DNA of 64,000 bases from CAWVWF01 sp963933885. GTDB lineage: Bacteria > Bacteroidota > Bacteroidia > Flavobacteriales_C > GCA-002722245. The notes beneath the pieces were generated by a model, which saw nothing but the letters and a program-made list of their open reading frames with translations, made no database searches and had not been told where the DNA came from. Below are positions 45,432-53,310 of this stretch, in pieces; within the stretch, counting starts at the first letter, position 1; each line of letters begins with the position of its first letter. The position numbers and the translations under genes are program-made. The DNA is taken from the NCBI GenBank assembly GCA_963933885.1, contig CAWVWF010000002.1, forward strand, positions 1 through 64,000, written 5' to 3'.

Positions 45432-45863
45432 ATGGGTGAAACATTAGCATTAATAAACGCATTAGCATTATTTGTGATTGGTGTTTTTCACTTTTATTGG
45501 GCAGCAGGGGGTAAAGTAGGATCTAAAGTAGTTTTACCTGAGGTCGAAAAGGAAGGTTTAGCTTTTAAACCGTCAAATTTTGCAACTGTTCTTGTAGGAT
45601 TTATTTTTTTCTCATTGGGTTTATTTCCACTGATTATTATGAATGTCATAGATATCCCATTGCCTAAATTCTTGAGTGACTATTCAATGATATGTTTAGG
45701 AGGAGTGTTTATAATTAGAGCTATTGGTGAATTTAATTATGTAGGCTTTTTTAAGAAAGTTAAAAGCACAAAATTTGCACAATTTGACACGAAATATTTT
45801 TCACCTCTGTCTTTAATTCTTGGAGTCTTTTTCTTCTTAATTGAATTTATTTTCAGATCATAA
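45432..45863 (+). CDS. DUF3995 family membrane protein
   Basis: A 143-residue protein with four hydrophobic segments (about 7-24, 52-75, 83-102 and 122-141) and the DUF3995 landmarks FHFYWAAGGKVG near 20-31 and FNYVGFFKKVKSTKFAQFDT near 104-123, the latter like the Gly-Phe-Phe region of that family. Function unknown. A TATATTTA promoter-like element lies about 21 bases upstream of the ATG in the gap after ald. Single-gene unit as far as I can see. Confidence 0.78.
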   Translation: MGETLALINALALFVIGVFHFYWAAGGKVGSKVVLPEVEKEGLAFKPSNFATVLVGFIFFSLGLFPLIIMNVIDIPLPKFLSDYSMICLGGVFIIRAIGEFNYVGFFKKVKSTKFAQFDTKYFSPLSLILGVFFFLIEFIFRS

Positions 45864-45895
45864 TCTGTTTTAGCATTTTTCTTTTTCGAAATGTG

Positions 45896-45903
45896 TAATT
45901 TTG
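45896..45903 (+). promoter_or_regulatory. -7 promoter element four bases before the gene at 45908 (TAATTTTG)
   Basis: A perfect TAnnTTTG ends four bases before the ATG at 45908, predicting a leaderless transcript. Confidence 0.6.
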
Positions 45904-45907
45904 CGTT

Positions 45908-46432
45908 ATGAAAAAAAGTAAACGGTTTTTTATTTTCTTTTCTAGTGCAGGAATCATGAGTTTTTTCCTTCTTTTTACACTTTCAGTAAGAGAGGATAAG
46001 CCACTAGATAAGTATACTGATTGGATGCCTGGAAATAGAGTTCTTTCCCTAATGTTAGAAAGGAAGAATCCTGATGGGAAATCAATACCGAAAAAAATTG
46101 ATTTGTTAAAAGCTGTACCAGATAGCTTGGAATCTAATGGAATTACGAGACTTGAACTTTTACACGCCTTGAAAAAAGGTGACGTTCAGTTATTTCATCA
46201 CTTAACACACCCAAGAGCAAAACCAAAATCCTATTACATAGATATTGAGATTAATGATAAGTCTTTTGGAATAATCGCAGTAATTAGTACAGGTTATACT
46301 GAAATTGTTTCATTTGGAGCACCAATATTAAACACTTCAAATGAGGTTTATTTAGTGGTGGGGGTACTATCATCAGTCTTAATTATTTTATTTTTAATGT
46401 TTCGACGTTTATTTAAAAGGTTTGCAGACTAG
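45908..46432 (+). CDS. Two-helix envelope protein of unknown function
   Basis: A 174-residue protein with an N-terminal hydrophobic segment (7-25, possibly a signal anchor), a middle region of about 120 residues, and a C-terminal membrane helix (146-166) followed by a basic tail (RRLFKRF). The middle contains SLMLERKNPDGKSIPKKIDL, GITRLELLHALKKGDVQLFH and SKPKSYYIDIEI-like strands, suggesting a small periplasmic mixed alpha/beta domain held between two helices. I do not recognise the family. It precedes hemE by 85 bases on the same strand. Confidence 0.7.
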   Translation: MKKSKRFFIFFSSAGIMSFFLLFTLSVREDKPLDKYTDWMPGNRVLSLMLERKNPDGKSIPKKIDLLKAVPDSLESNGITRLELLHALKKGDVQLFHHLTHPRAKPKSYYIDIEINDKSFGIIAVISTGYTEIVSFGAPILNTSNEVYLVVGVLSSVLIILFLMFRRLFKRFAD

Positions 46433-46517
46433 AATTAGTTTCAATAAGAAGCGAGATCTGACAATCTCATGACCAGATATTTTCATTTATTTCGATAGTT
46501 TTATTAAAAACATAACA

Positions 46518-47540
46518 ATGGCATTTCAGAACGATTTAATTTTAAAAGCAGCAAGAGGAGAAAACGTTGACAGAACACCTGTATGGTTAATGCGTCAAGC
46601 TGGAAGAATTTTAAAAGAATATCGTGATATCCGTGGAAAATTATCTGGTTTTAAAGAACTAGTTGAAACTCCAGAGTTAGCAGCAGAGGTTACTATTCAA
46701 CCAGTAGACTTATTAGGAGTAGATGCTGCAATAATATTTAGTGATATTTTAGTAGTTCCTGAAGCAATGGGACTAACATATCAAATGATCGAGAAACAAG
46801 GTCCTTGGTTTGAAAACACTATTCAAACGATGGCTGATGTTGATAAGATGATTGTTCCAGATCCTTATGAGCATTTAGCTTACACGCTTGATGCAATAAA
46901 AATAACTAAGCAAGAATTAAATGGAAGAGTACCAATAATAGGGTTTGCAGGAGCGCCTTGGACAATTTTTTCATATATGATTGAAGGTAGTGGGAGTAAG
47001 ACATTTTCTAAAGCAAAAAAGATGCTTTACACTAATCCAACTTTATCACACGCATTATTACAAAAGATTACTGAAACTACTATTGGATATTTAAAGGCTC
47101 AAGTTGTTAGTGGAGCTGATATGGTTCAAGTTTTCGATAGTTGGGCTGGTATACTAAGTAAACAACAATACAAAGAATTCGCTTTGCCTTACATCTCGCA
47201 AATTTGTGATGCTATTGAAAATGTACCAGTTACTGTTTTTGCTAAAGGTGCATATTTCATTAGGGAGGAGTTAGGAGCTTTAAATTGCCAAACTATAGGA
47301 TTAGATTGGAATATGGATCCTATTGAATCAAGGGCTTTAATAGGTGATAGTAAAACGCTTCAAGGTAATTTAGATCCATGTGTACTTTATTCTGGATTTA
47401 GTAATATCGAAAAGGAAACAAAAGAGATGCTAAAGAAGTTTGAGGGTACTCCTCATATCGCAAATCTTGGTCATGGTGTTTATCCTGATATGACGCCCGA
47501 TGCTGTTAGGTGCTTTATTGAAACTGTTAAAGCATACTAG
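46518..47540 (+). CDS. hemE: Uroporphyrinogen decarboxylase
   Basis: A 340-residue TIM-barrel enzyme that removes four carboxyl groups from uroporphyrinogen III to give coproporphyrinogen III. Diagnostic motifs are [18 protein letters not shown] (19-36), the [14 protein letters not shown]sp region around 72-85, [13 protein letters not shown] near 141, and GNLDPCVLY and [12 protein letters not shown] near the C-terminus. Length is normal. hemD is at 3.2 kb. A TAGTTTTA element 14 bases before the ATG may be its promoter. Confidence 0.96.
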   Translation: MAFQNDLILKAARGENVDRTPVWLMRQAGRILKEYRDIRGKLSGFKELVETPELAAEVTIQPVDLLGVDAAIIFSDILVVPEAMGLTYQMIEKQGPWFENTIQTMADVDKMIVPDPYEHLAYTLDAIKITKQELNGRVPIIGFAGAPWTIFSYMIEGSGSKTFSKAKKMLYTNPTLSHALLQKITETTIGYLKAQVVSGADMVQVFDSWAGILSKQQYKEFALPYISQICDAIENVPVTVFAKGAYFIREELGALNCQTIGLDWNMDPIESRALIGDSKTLQGNLDPCVLYSGFSNIEKETKEMLKKFEGTPHIANLGHGVYPDMTPDAVRCFIETVKAY

Positions 47541-47549
47541 TTTTAGAAC

Positions 47550-47586
47550 AAAAAAAAGCTCCTTTCAAATGGGGGGAGAAAGGAGC
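47550..47586 (-). terminator. Intrinsic terminator for the receiver gene (minus strand)
   Basis: GCTCCTTTC (47558-47566) pairs perfectly with GAAAGGAGC (47578-47586) around a C-rich loop. On the minus strand it is followed by eight T, so it mainly terminates the receiver gene; the plus side has no T-run. Confidence 0.8.
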
Positions 47587-47616
47587 AAACTTATTTAGTG
47601 GGTAAACTATAATAAA

Positions 47617-48048
47617 TTATCTAATTAATTCTGTTATTTCAATTACAAGTGCTTTTTCAAATTCTTTTAATGATTTAGCGCCTTTTTGAATAAAATGACT
47701 AGCGCCACCGAAGAGTAGTTTATGTTTTACTATATCTCCGCTTTCACCAGTATATGATATTATTTTTAGTTTAGGATTAAAAGATTTTACTTCTTCTAAA
47801 ATATCTAATCCACTTATGTCTGAATCGTCGTCCTTATCTAGTCTATAATCTAAGATTACAATTGCAGGTATTGTAGGGTCGGCTGAATCGTAAAATGCAT
47901 TTGTATTATCGAAGTACGAAAACTTAAAAGGAATTGGTGTTGTTAAAGTCGATTTAATCTTTTCCATGAATTGTGTGATAATTTTCATAAAAATAGGATC
48001 GTCGTCAATTACGTAAATATTTAATTCATCTAAATTGTACTTGCTCAT
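47617..48048 (-). CDS. Single-domain response regulator
   Basis: A 143-residue receiver without an output domain. The acidic cluster is YVIDDDPIF (13-20), the phospho-acceptor is Asp67 (VILDYRLD), SYTGES supplies the conserved Thr and HFIQKG the conserved Lys. Insertions (the TTPIPFKF region, and DKDDDSDISG after the Asp) make it longer than CheY. It would relay a phosphate within a phosphorelay or act by protein contact. No kinase or phosphotransferase gene is adjacent, so its partners are unknown. It ends at the terminator at 47550. Confidence 0.88.
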   Translation of the reverse strand: MSKYNLDELNIYVIDDDPIFMKIITQFMEKIKSTLTTPIPFKFSYFDNTNAFYDSADPTIPAIVILDYRLDKDDDSDISGLDILEEVKSFNPKLKIISYTGESGDIVKHKLLFGGASHFIQKGAKSLKEFEKALVIEITELIR

Positions 48049-48130
48049 AACTATATTTGTTAGGATATGAACCTACGGTAATTCATTGATTTTGTTACGT
48101 ATAGGGTATTTTTTGGTGAAGTAAAGGCAT

Positions 48131-48151
48131 AAAAAAACCTACCGGAGTAGG
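48131..48151 (-). terminator. Intrinsic terminator for the lipoprotein gene at 48192
   Basis: CCTAC/GTAGG pair around a 4-nt loop, followed by seven T on the minus strand and AATTTTT on the plus strand, so it may work both ways. Confidence 0.65.
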
Positions 48152-48191
48152 AATTTTTATATTGTTGATATTGAACTTAAAACCTAAAATA

Positions 48192-48812
48192 TTACATGTT
48201 TTTTATTTTCAGTAAAACTGTCATTCCGTGGAAAATTGTATCAGTTGTACCCTCTTCTTCATTTGGAATTAAGCTGATTTCTTCATCAGGAAACTCATAA
48301 TCTAATGTGAAAACTGTCAGCGAATTTCTGCTAGTATCAGCATCATTCCAAACGTATTTGTAATCTTCCGTATTCACATAATTACCATATTTACCGTTGA
48401 AATAAACACTCATTTCATTAAATATTTTTTCTGCTAAATCATCTTTTTCCTTGGCACTACTTCCGTGAGGATTAATCTCAAGTTTTAGTTTAGTTACAAC
48501 ATTATTTTTATCATAAAAATACTCTATATCAGCCCAATAATCTGTTGAAATGTCTGGTGTGAAATTAACATTAATACCATCTTTTGCAGCAAGGTCTTCA
48601 TCCTTTTCAATTATTTTACTAACCGACTCACCTAAAGTAAAACCTCTAATGTGACTTCTTTCCGACTTTATTAATTCTTGTAATGCAGGTGATGATTCTG
48701 TAAGTTTAATCACATCTTGAGGCTGTGTTTGAATTGTCGAATCTGGACAATCAGCTTTACATCCAATTAAAATTGCTGAAGCACTAATGGCGAATATAAA
48801 TTTCTGTATCAT
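48192..48812 (-). CDS. Predicted lipoprotein of unknown function
   Basis: A 206-residue protein with a lipoprotein signal peptide (FIFAISASAILIGC, Cys18). The mature part is acidic and mixed alpha/beta: a helix with LTESSPALQELIKSERSHIR, then VSKIIEKDEDLAAKDG, then strands including DYWADIEYFYDKNNVVTKLK and a helix with FNEMSVYFNGKYG. The layout suggests a compact periplasmic or surface domain. I do not recognise a family, and neighbours give no clue. It is closed by a terminator and is probably a single-gene unit. Confidence 0.72.
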   Translation of the reverse strand: MIQKFIFAISASAILIGCKADCPDSTIQTQPQDVIKLTESSPALQELIKSERSHIRGFTLGESVSKIIEKDEDLAAKDGINVNFTPDISTDYWADIEYFYDKNNVVTKLKLEINPHGSSAKEKDDLAEKIFNEMSVYFNGKYGNYVNTEDYKYVWNDADTSRNSLTVFTLDYEFPDEEISLIPNEEEGTTDTIFHGMTVLLKIKNM

Positions 48813-48890
48813 AATTAACTTTTACTAGTAGTATTAACAACCTTGTTCATATGCGATTTTCTGAAAAATGTTTCAAAAAGACAGAGAAAT

Positions 48891-49514
48891 TTAAATTAAC
48901 TCAAACCGTTTTAGCATTTGATGTATATCCTCCTTTTGTAAATCAAGCCATTCAGCTTTAATATTTGCCTTTAATGCTCCTTTAACATGCTGAGGTGAAT
49001 CATCTATAAACAAGGTTTCGTTTTCCTTTAATTGATGTGTACTGACAATATGTTTGAAACCCTCTGCTTTAGGTTTTCTAATCCCTAATGTGTTAGATAA
49101 ATATACAACCTCAAAGTGATCATCCAGATTTTTCACACCAAGTTGCTCTTCTAAAATTTCCCAGACTTTTTCAATATGGATTTGATTCGTATTACTATAT
49201 AAGAACAAACGATATTTACTTTTTAGTTCAATTAAAAGTTCAAGTCGTTTTTTTGGCATACCTAAAAGCATGATATTCCATGCCTTTTTAATAACCTCAT
49301 GATCGTGATTCTTCCCACATAAAGAGTTGATCCCATCAAAAAATTCAGATGGTGAAATTTTTCCTTCTTCGATTTGATCAAAGATATCAATTTGATTGGC
49401 TTTTGAAAAAGCATTTGAGAGTCCGAGTTTTCCAAATTCATCAGTTGTTTTTTCGTAACTCAGATCGAACAAAACTCCACCTAAATCAAGAATAATATTT
49501 TTAATGTCTTTCAT
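48891..49514 (-). CDS. HAD-superfamily hydrolase
   Basis: About 207 residues from the chosen ATG at 49514. The nucleophile Asp is in NIILDLGGVLFDLSYE near the start, motif II (LFLYSNTNQIH) is near 105, motif III lies in LGIRKPKAEGFKHI, and the metal aspartates are in LFIDDSPQHVKGA near 172. The helical cap after motif I and the overall length place it with the HAD-IA group containing haloacid dehalogenase-like and small-molecule phosphatases such as YihX. The substrate is unknown. An in-frame start 60 bases upstream is rejected because it runs into the promoter of the divergent gene at 49595. Confidence 0.88.
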   Translation of the reverse strand: MKDIKNIILDLGGVLFDLSYEKTTDEFGKLGLSNAFSKANQIDIFDQIEEGKISPSEFFDGINSLCGKNHDHEVIKKAWNIMLLGMPKKRLELLIELKSKYRLFLYSNTNQIHIEKVWEILEEQLGVKNLDDHFEVVYLSNTLGIRKPKAEGFKHIVSTHQLKENETLFIDDSPQHVKGALKANIKAEWLDLQKEDIHQMLKRFELI

Positions 49515-49561
49515 GTGTTTTAGTTTCTTATAAGATTGATATAAGTAAAAGTAAAAAACTA

Positions 49562-49569
49562 TACCTTTG
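49562..49569 (+). promoter_or_regulatory. -7 promoter element of the gene at 49595 (TACCTTTG)
   Basis: A perfect TAnnTTTG lies 25 bases before the ATG at 49595 and is divergent from the HAD gene. Confidence 0.6.
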
Positions 49570-49594
49570 TACATTACTCAAAACAAATTTTATT

Positions 49595-49966
49595 ATGAAA
49601 AAGCATTTATTAGTTGTCTTGTTAACAATGGGAATTTGGGGATTCGGAAAAGCTCAAATGACAATTGAAGAACAAGTTGCAGATACTGCTTGCGCTTGTT
49701 TGAGTATGTTGGACACATCGGAAATTAAGATCAATGCAAATGTGTTGAAGATGACTTGTTTACAAGAAGCTATTGAAAAGAACATGGTAGCGATCCAAAA
49801 AAACCATGCAACTGAGCAACGAAGAGAAGAAGATCAGGAAAAGCTTGGGATTAGAGGTAGTTTAAGGATTAAAGTTCAAAATGTTTTAACTAAAAACTGT
49901 ACTGTTTACGCAAAGTTTGAGCAAAAAATGCAAACTCAACGTGAATCAGGAAGAGGAAGAAGATAA
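49595..49966 (+). CDS. Small exported protein of unknown function
   Basis: A 123-residue protein with a signal peptide (LLVVLLTMGIWGFGKAQ, cut near residue 21). The mature part has four cysteines: a CAC pair (DTACACLSML), then MTCLQEA and KNCTVYA, which could form two disulfides between helices. It ends in a charged, Arg/Gly-rich tail (ESGRGRR). It is likely periplasmic or secreted, helical, and of unknown function. It comes two bases before thiL, so the two share a transcript, but no functional link is evident. Confidence 0.7.
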   Translation: MKKHLLVVLLTMGIWGFGKAQMTIEEQVADTACACLSMLDTSEIKINANVLKMTCLQEAIEKNMVAIQKNHATEQRREEDQEKLGIRGSLRIKVQNVLTKNCTVYAKFEQKMQTQRESGRGRR

Positions 49967-49968
49967 TT

Positions 49969-51018
49969 ATGTTTCAAGAAGAATCTAAGAGAACGGAAAT
50001 AGGAGATTTAGGTGAGTTTGGTTTAATTGATGCCATCACTAAGAATATTAAATTGCAGAACTCATCCTCTGAAAAAGGAATTGGAGATGACGCTGCTATC
50101 ATTGATTATGGCGCAGATTCAAAAACTGTAGTTTCTACTGATATGTTGGTGGAGGGTGTGCACTTTGATTTAAGCTATACGCCATTAAAGCATTTAGGAT
50201 ATAAGGCTGTAGTGGTTAATATTTCTGATATAATGGCAATGAATGCTATTCCACGTCAGATTACTGTTTCTATTGCGCTTTCTAATCGTTTCTCTCTTGA
50301 AGCTGTAGAGGAGTTATACGCAGGAATTAATTTGGCTTGTGAAATTTACAATGTTGATTTAGTTGGTGGAGACACTACATCTTCATTATCAGGACTAGTT
50401 ATTAGTGTTACTGCAATTGGAGAAGGTAAAGAAGGTAAAATTGTTTATCGAAATGAAGCTAAAGAATCTAATTTGTTGGTTGTTTCTGGAGATCTTGGAG
50501 GTGCCTATATGGGATTACAGATTTTAGAAAGAGAGAAACAAATTTTTAAAGAAAGCCCTACAGTTCAACCTGATTTAACAGATTGTAATTATATTATTGA
50601 GCGTCAACTTAAGCCAGAAGCTAGGTTAGATGTAATTAAAGAGTTTGAAAAACTTGACATTCTTCCAAAGGCTATGATTGATATTTCTGATGGTTTATCA
50701 TCGGAGGTATTACATTTATGTAAGCAATCTAAGCTAGGAGTTAGTGTATATGAAGATAAGCTTCCAATTGATCAACAAACTTTTGATAGAGCAAGGGATA
50801 ATCACTTAGATCCAACAATGTGTGCTCTTAATGGTGGTGAAGATTATGAACTTTTGTTTGCGCTTGATTTAGCAGATTATGAGAAAGTTAAAGATCATCC
50901 AAAATTTACAGTTGTAGGTCATTTTGTAGCTGAGTCTGAAGGATGCAATTTAACTGCTAAAGGAGGAACAAGTCATCCATTAGAAGCTCAAGGTTGGAAT
51001 CCACTTAAAGAAGGTTAA
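49969..51018 (+). CDS. thiL: Thiamine-monophosphate kinase
   Basis: A 349-residue ATP-dependent kinase converting thiamine phosphate to the active diphosphate. Motifs are IGDLGEFGLIDAIT near the N-terminus, KGIGDDAAIID (about 36-46), VVSTDMLVEGVHFDL near 55-69, VVNISDIMAMNA near 83, VGGDTTSS near 129, KAMIDISDGLSSEVLHL near 234 and NGGEDYELLFAL near 285. The Asp-rich stretches bind magnesium and ATP. Length is normal. No other thi gene is in view. Confidence 0.96.
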   Translation: MFQEESKRTEIGDLGEFGLIDAITKNIKLQNSSSEKGIGDDAAIIDYGADSKTVVSTDMLVEGVHFDLSYTPLKHLGYKAVVVNISDIMAMNAIPRQITVSIALSNRFSLEAVEELYAGINLACEIYNVDLVGGDTTSSLSGLVISVTAIGEGKEGKIVYRNEAKESNLLVVSGDLGGAYMGLQILEREKQIFKESPTVQPDLTDCNYIIERQLKPEARLDVIKEFEKLDILPKAMIDISDGLSSEVLHLCKQSKLGVSVYEDKLPIDQQTFDRARDNHLDPTMCALNGGEDYELLFALDLADYEKVKDHPKFTVVGHFVAESEGCNLTAKGGTSHPLEAQGWNPLKEG

Positions 51019-51021
51019 TCT

Positions 51022-51053
51022 TTTGAAAAAAAAGCCGCTCAAAAGAGCGGCTT
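51022..51053 (-). terminator. Intrinsic terminator at the 3' side of thiL, T-run on the minus strand
   Basis: AAGCCGCTC (51032-51040) and GAGCGGCTT (51045-51053) form a perfect 9-bp stem with an AAAA loop. The eight-T run is on the minus-strand side, so it ends transcripts coming leftward from the J-domain gene or from the structured gap; on the plus strand it is only a stable hairpin after thiL. Confidence 0.7.
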
Positions 51054-51301
51054 GGGGATAAGAACATCAGATTGCGATTTAATGTTCAGCATTCGCAATC
51101 GTCATAATATAGGATAATATACTAGTTACATATTAAGTAAAGTGATTCACTTATTGGGATATATGTAACATAATACTAATTTATAGCTTGTCTATTGAGG
51201 ATAATTATTGAGTTTCAATAGTTATTACCCGCTTTATATCGCGTTTTCAATCTTAAGCTAATGTAGTCCAGTATATTAATGCTTTTAAATATTACTTAGA
51301 T
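51054..51301. other. Intergenic region rich in perfect inverted repeats
   Basis: No coding frame. Three strong stems lie in a row: GATTGCGA/TCGCAATC (51070-51077 with 51093-51100); GTTACATAT/ATATGTAAC (51125-51133 with 51161-51169), with an inner AAGTG/CACTT stem; and ATAATTATTG/CAATAGTTAT (51201-51210 with 51216-51225, one G-U pair). The terminator at 51022 closes the left side for a minus-strand transcript. It may be a structured 3' UTR of the J-domain gene, an independent RNA, or an old repeat. Confidence 0.45.
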
Positions 51302-51748
51302 CTAAACAGCTTTAGCTTGTTTATTCTTCTTTCTGTAAAGGAAAGATGTTAAGATATGCTTTCTAACAAATCTCATTTGTTTGTCTGAATTACATACTTT
51401 AATATAAAGTCCTTTATTAACTCCAAAGTACTCATATGTATTTCCATCTAGAAATTCAATTTCGAATAAAAGTCCTTTGTGTTTGAAATCTGAAATTCCA
51501 CTTGCAATACTTACATTGTATTCTTCAATGTTTGCAGCAACAGTAGCAGGAGCAATACTTACTAAGAAATGGTAACCATCAATTACTTTTTTACCCATTA
51601 ATTCAGCTTCCTTAGCTTTTTCATCACCATCTTGAAACTTGTCAGGATGCCATTCTTTCACCAATTTTCTATATGATGATTTTAGTTCTTTAAGATCTAA
51701 AGCACCTTCAATATTAAATAACTTCTTGTATTCGTTAACTCGTTTCAT
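51302..51748 (-). CDS. J-domain protein with C-terminal KTSC-like domain
   Basis: A 148-residue protein. Residues 5-70 form a J domain with the HPD tripeptide (KLVKEWHPDKF) needed to stimulate Hsp70 ATPase. The rest (about 80-148) resembles the KTSC domain, a small fold first named from lysyl-tRNA synthetase C-termini: LLFEIEFLDGNTYEYFGVNK, then RFVRKHILTSFLYRKK. There are no zinc or Gly/Phe regions, so it is not a general DnaJ. A small co-chaperone with a specific client or RNA target is a fair guess. The promoter TAATTTTG with a TTG 19 bases before it lies just upstream. Confidence 0.8.
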   Translation of the reverse strand: MKRVNEYKKLFNIEGALDLKELKSSYRKLVKEWHPDKFQDGDEKAKEAELMGKKVIDGYHFLVSIAPATVAANIEEYNVSIASGISDFKHKGLLFEIEFLDGNTYEYFGVNKGLYIKVCNSDKQMRFVRKHILTSFLYRKKNKQAKAV

Positions 51749-52018
51749 GATGTATTTCCTTTCTAAATTGAGTGCAAAATTACATGTTTTAATTAAATAA
51801 TCAACAAAATTTAATAATTGGTGTTTTATTGTGGCCTAAGATCGGTAATTATTGATGGTTAAAAACGAATTCTTTTTTCTTGATTTTCTGAATAAACTCA
51901 ATGGTTTCATCCACAGTTTACGATATTTTATACACTCAAAAATAAAGGAAATAAATAGTACAATAATTCTCATCGATAATTCATTATCTTCGCAATAGTT
52001 ATTTCTAAAGAAACATCA
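51749..52018. other. Divergent promoter region between J-domain and cytochrome genes
   Basis: 270 bp, very AT-rich, no gene seen. The left end holds the J-domain gene promoter on the minus strand (51775-51782). The right end holds TATCTTCG at 51985-51992, a likely -7 element for the cytochrome c gene 27 bases downstream. I see nothing clear in the middle. Confidence 0.5.
51775..51782 (-). promoter_or_regulatory. Promoter of the J-domain gene (TTG-N19-TAATTTTG)
   Basis: A perfect -7 element on the minus strand with a TTG 19 bases upstream, the expected Bacteroidota spacing. It lies 26 bases before the ATG. Confidence 0.7.
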
Positions 52019-52378
52019 ATGAAGGTTATATATTCAATATTTGTATTAACAATAGTCACTCTTAGTTTTTCTCAGTGTACTAAAGAAACGATAGATGAAA
52101 ATGGTGCAGGTACAGATATTATTGATTCAATATTTTATGACACAGACATTAAGCCTTTAATAGATGCGAAATGTATGTCATGCCACAGTGGTTCTAATCC
52201 ATCAGCGGGTCTTAATTTAAGTACTTACCAAGTTGTTAAGTTTCAAGCTGAGTTTGGTACGTTAATTAGTAGAATAAATGATAGTCAATCTCCTATGCCA
52301 GTTTCTGGATTGATGACTGCCGATAATAGAGGTAAGTTTGATAAGTGGGTAACAGATGGATTTTTAGAAAATGAATAA
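52019..52378 (+). CDS. Small c-type cytochrome, probable lipoprotein
   Basis: A 119-residue exported protein with one heme-binding CMSCH motif (near residue 53) in DTDIKPLIDAKCMSCHSGSN and a later Met in QSPMPVSG as possible sixth ligand. This is the pattern of the single-heme modules often annotated as planctomycete-type cytochrome c. The signal peptide ends in FSQC, so the Cys at about 20 may be lipidated. It likely sits in the periplasm or on the outer membrane and passes electrons. It is the first gene of a four-gene row with YceI-like, OB-fold and DUF5777 proteins. Confidence 0.85.
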   Translation: MKVIYSIFVLTIVTLSFSQCTKETIDENGAGTDIIDSIFYDTDIKPLIDAKCMSCHSGSNPSAGLNLSTYQVVKFQAEFGTLISRINDSQSPMPVSGLMTADNRGKFDKWVTDGFLENE

Positions 52379-52397
52379 CACTAAAAAATTAGATACG

Positions 52398-52943
52398 ATG
52401 AAAAGTTTATTAATAGCAGTTTCCATTTTTTGTGCAACTAGTTTATCAGCACAAAAATATTACACTAAAACAGGAACTACTTCCTTTGAAGCATCTGTTG
52501 AAGCATTTGAGTCAGTAGAAGCAACAAGTAAAAGTACCACAGCAGTTTTAAATACAGCTACAGGTGATATTGCAGCTTTAATATTTGTAAAATCATTTCA
52601 TTTTGAAGTCGCTTTAATGGAAGAGCATTTTAATGAGAATTATCTTGATACTAAGGATTTCCCGAAAGCTACTTTTAAAGGTAAATTAGCGAATTTTGAT
52701 ATAAGTAAAGTAACTAGTGAATGGACAGAATTTACGATGACAGGGACTTTAAAAATTAGAGGTGTTGATAAGGCTGTTAATGATGTTATAAAACTTAAAA
52801 AAGTTGGTGATAAAATTCTTGTTTCAGGAGTTCTAATAGTATCACCAAGTGATTTTAAAATAGAAATACCAGGAGCAGTGAGTTCAAAAATATCAAATGA
52901 AATTAAAGTAATAATGAATTATGAGCTTGTCGAAAAAAAGTAA
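52398..52943 (+). CDS. YceI-like family secreted protein
   Basis: A 181-residue protein with a signal peptide (LLIAVSIFCATSLSAQ) and the YceI-like motif FHFEVALMEEHFNENYLDTK. It is a paralog of the protein at 1952-2488. A lipocalin-like barrel binding a hydrophobic ligand such as a quinone or isoprenoid is expected. I start at the ATG at 52398, which opens the signal peptide; an in-frame ATG at 52371 would overlap the cytochrome gene and add nine polar residues. The gene overlaps the OB-fold gene by 23 bases. Next to a cytochrome, a quinone-type ligand is an attractive but untested idea. Confidence 0.85.
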   Translation: MKSLLIAVSIFCATSLSAQKYYTKTGTTSFEASVEAFESVEATSKSTTAVLNTATGDIAALIFVKSFHFEVALMEEHFNENYLDTKDFPKATFKGKLANFDISKVTSEWTEFTMTGTLKIRGVDKAVNDVIKLKKVGDKILVSGVLIVSPSDFKIEIPGAVSSKISNEIKVIMNYELVEKK

Positions 52944-53307
52944 AACCATTTTAACTGGTGTATTTATAGGAGTTATTGTCGTATTGTTTGGAATAACTAA
53001 GATTGTGTATGCACCACATGAAAAAACAGAAGATATAGAAGCTGTTTATAAAGGGAAAGCATCTGATTTCATTTCTAATATAGGAACGGATTCAACAATT
53101 ACAGCAGGGATAATCATTGAACTATCCGGAGAAGTAACTACAATTGAGGATAGCACAGCAACAATTAATAATAATATATTTTGTCAATTTTCAGGTCTGA
53201 AAAACACTTTTAAAGTAGGAGAAAACATCCTTGTAAAGGGAAGGTTTATCGGTTATGATGACTTAATGGAAGAAGTGAAATTGGATAATTGTATCCTTAA
53301 GAAATAG
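52921..53307 (+). CDS. Membrane-anchored OB-fold (tRNA_anti-like) protein
   Basis: A 128-residue protein. An N-terminal anchor helix (residues 10-30, ILTGVFIGVIVVLFGITKIV) is followed by a small beta-barrel with GIIIELSGEVTTIEDS, ATINNNIFCQF and NILVKGRFIGYDD, the pattern of tRNA_anti-like OB folds in exported Bacteroidota proteins. In this setting the fold probably binds protein or another ligand in the periplasm rather than nucleic acid. It overlaps the YceI-like gene by 23 bases and precedes the DUF5777 gene by three bases. Confidence 0.75.
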   Translation: MSLSKKSKTILTGVFIGVIVVLFGITKIVYAPHEKTEDIEAVYKGKASDFISNIGTDSTITAGIIIELSGEVTTIEDSTATINNNIFCQFSGLKNTFKVGENILVKGRFIGYDDLMEEVKLDNCILKK

Positions 53308-53310
53308 ACC

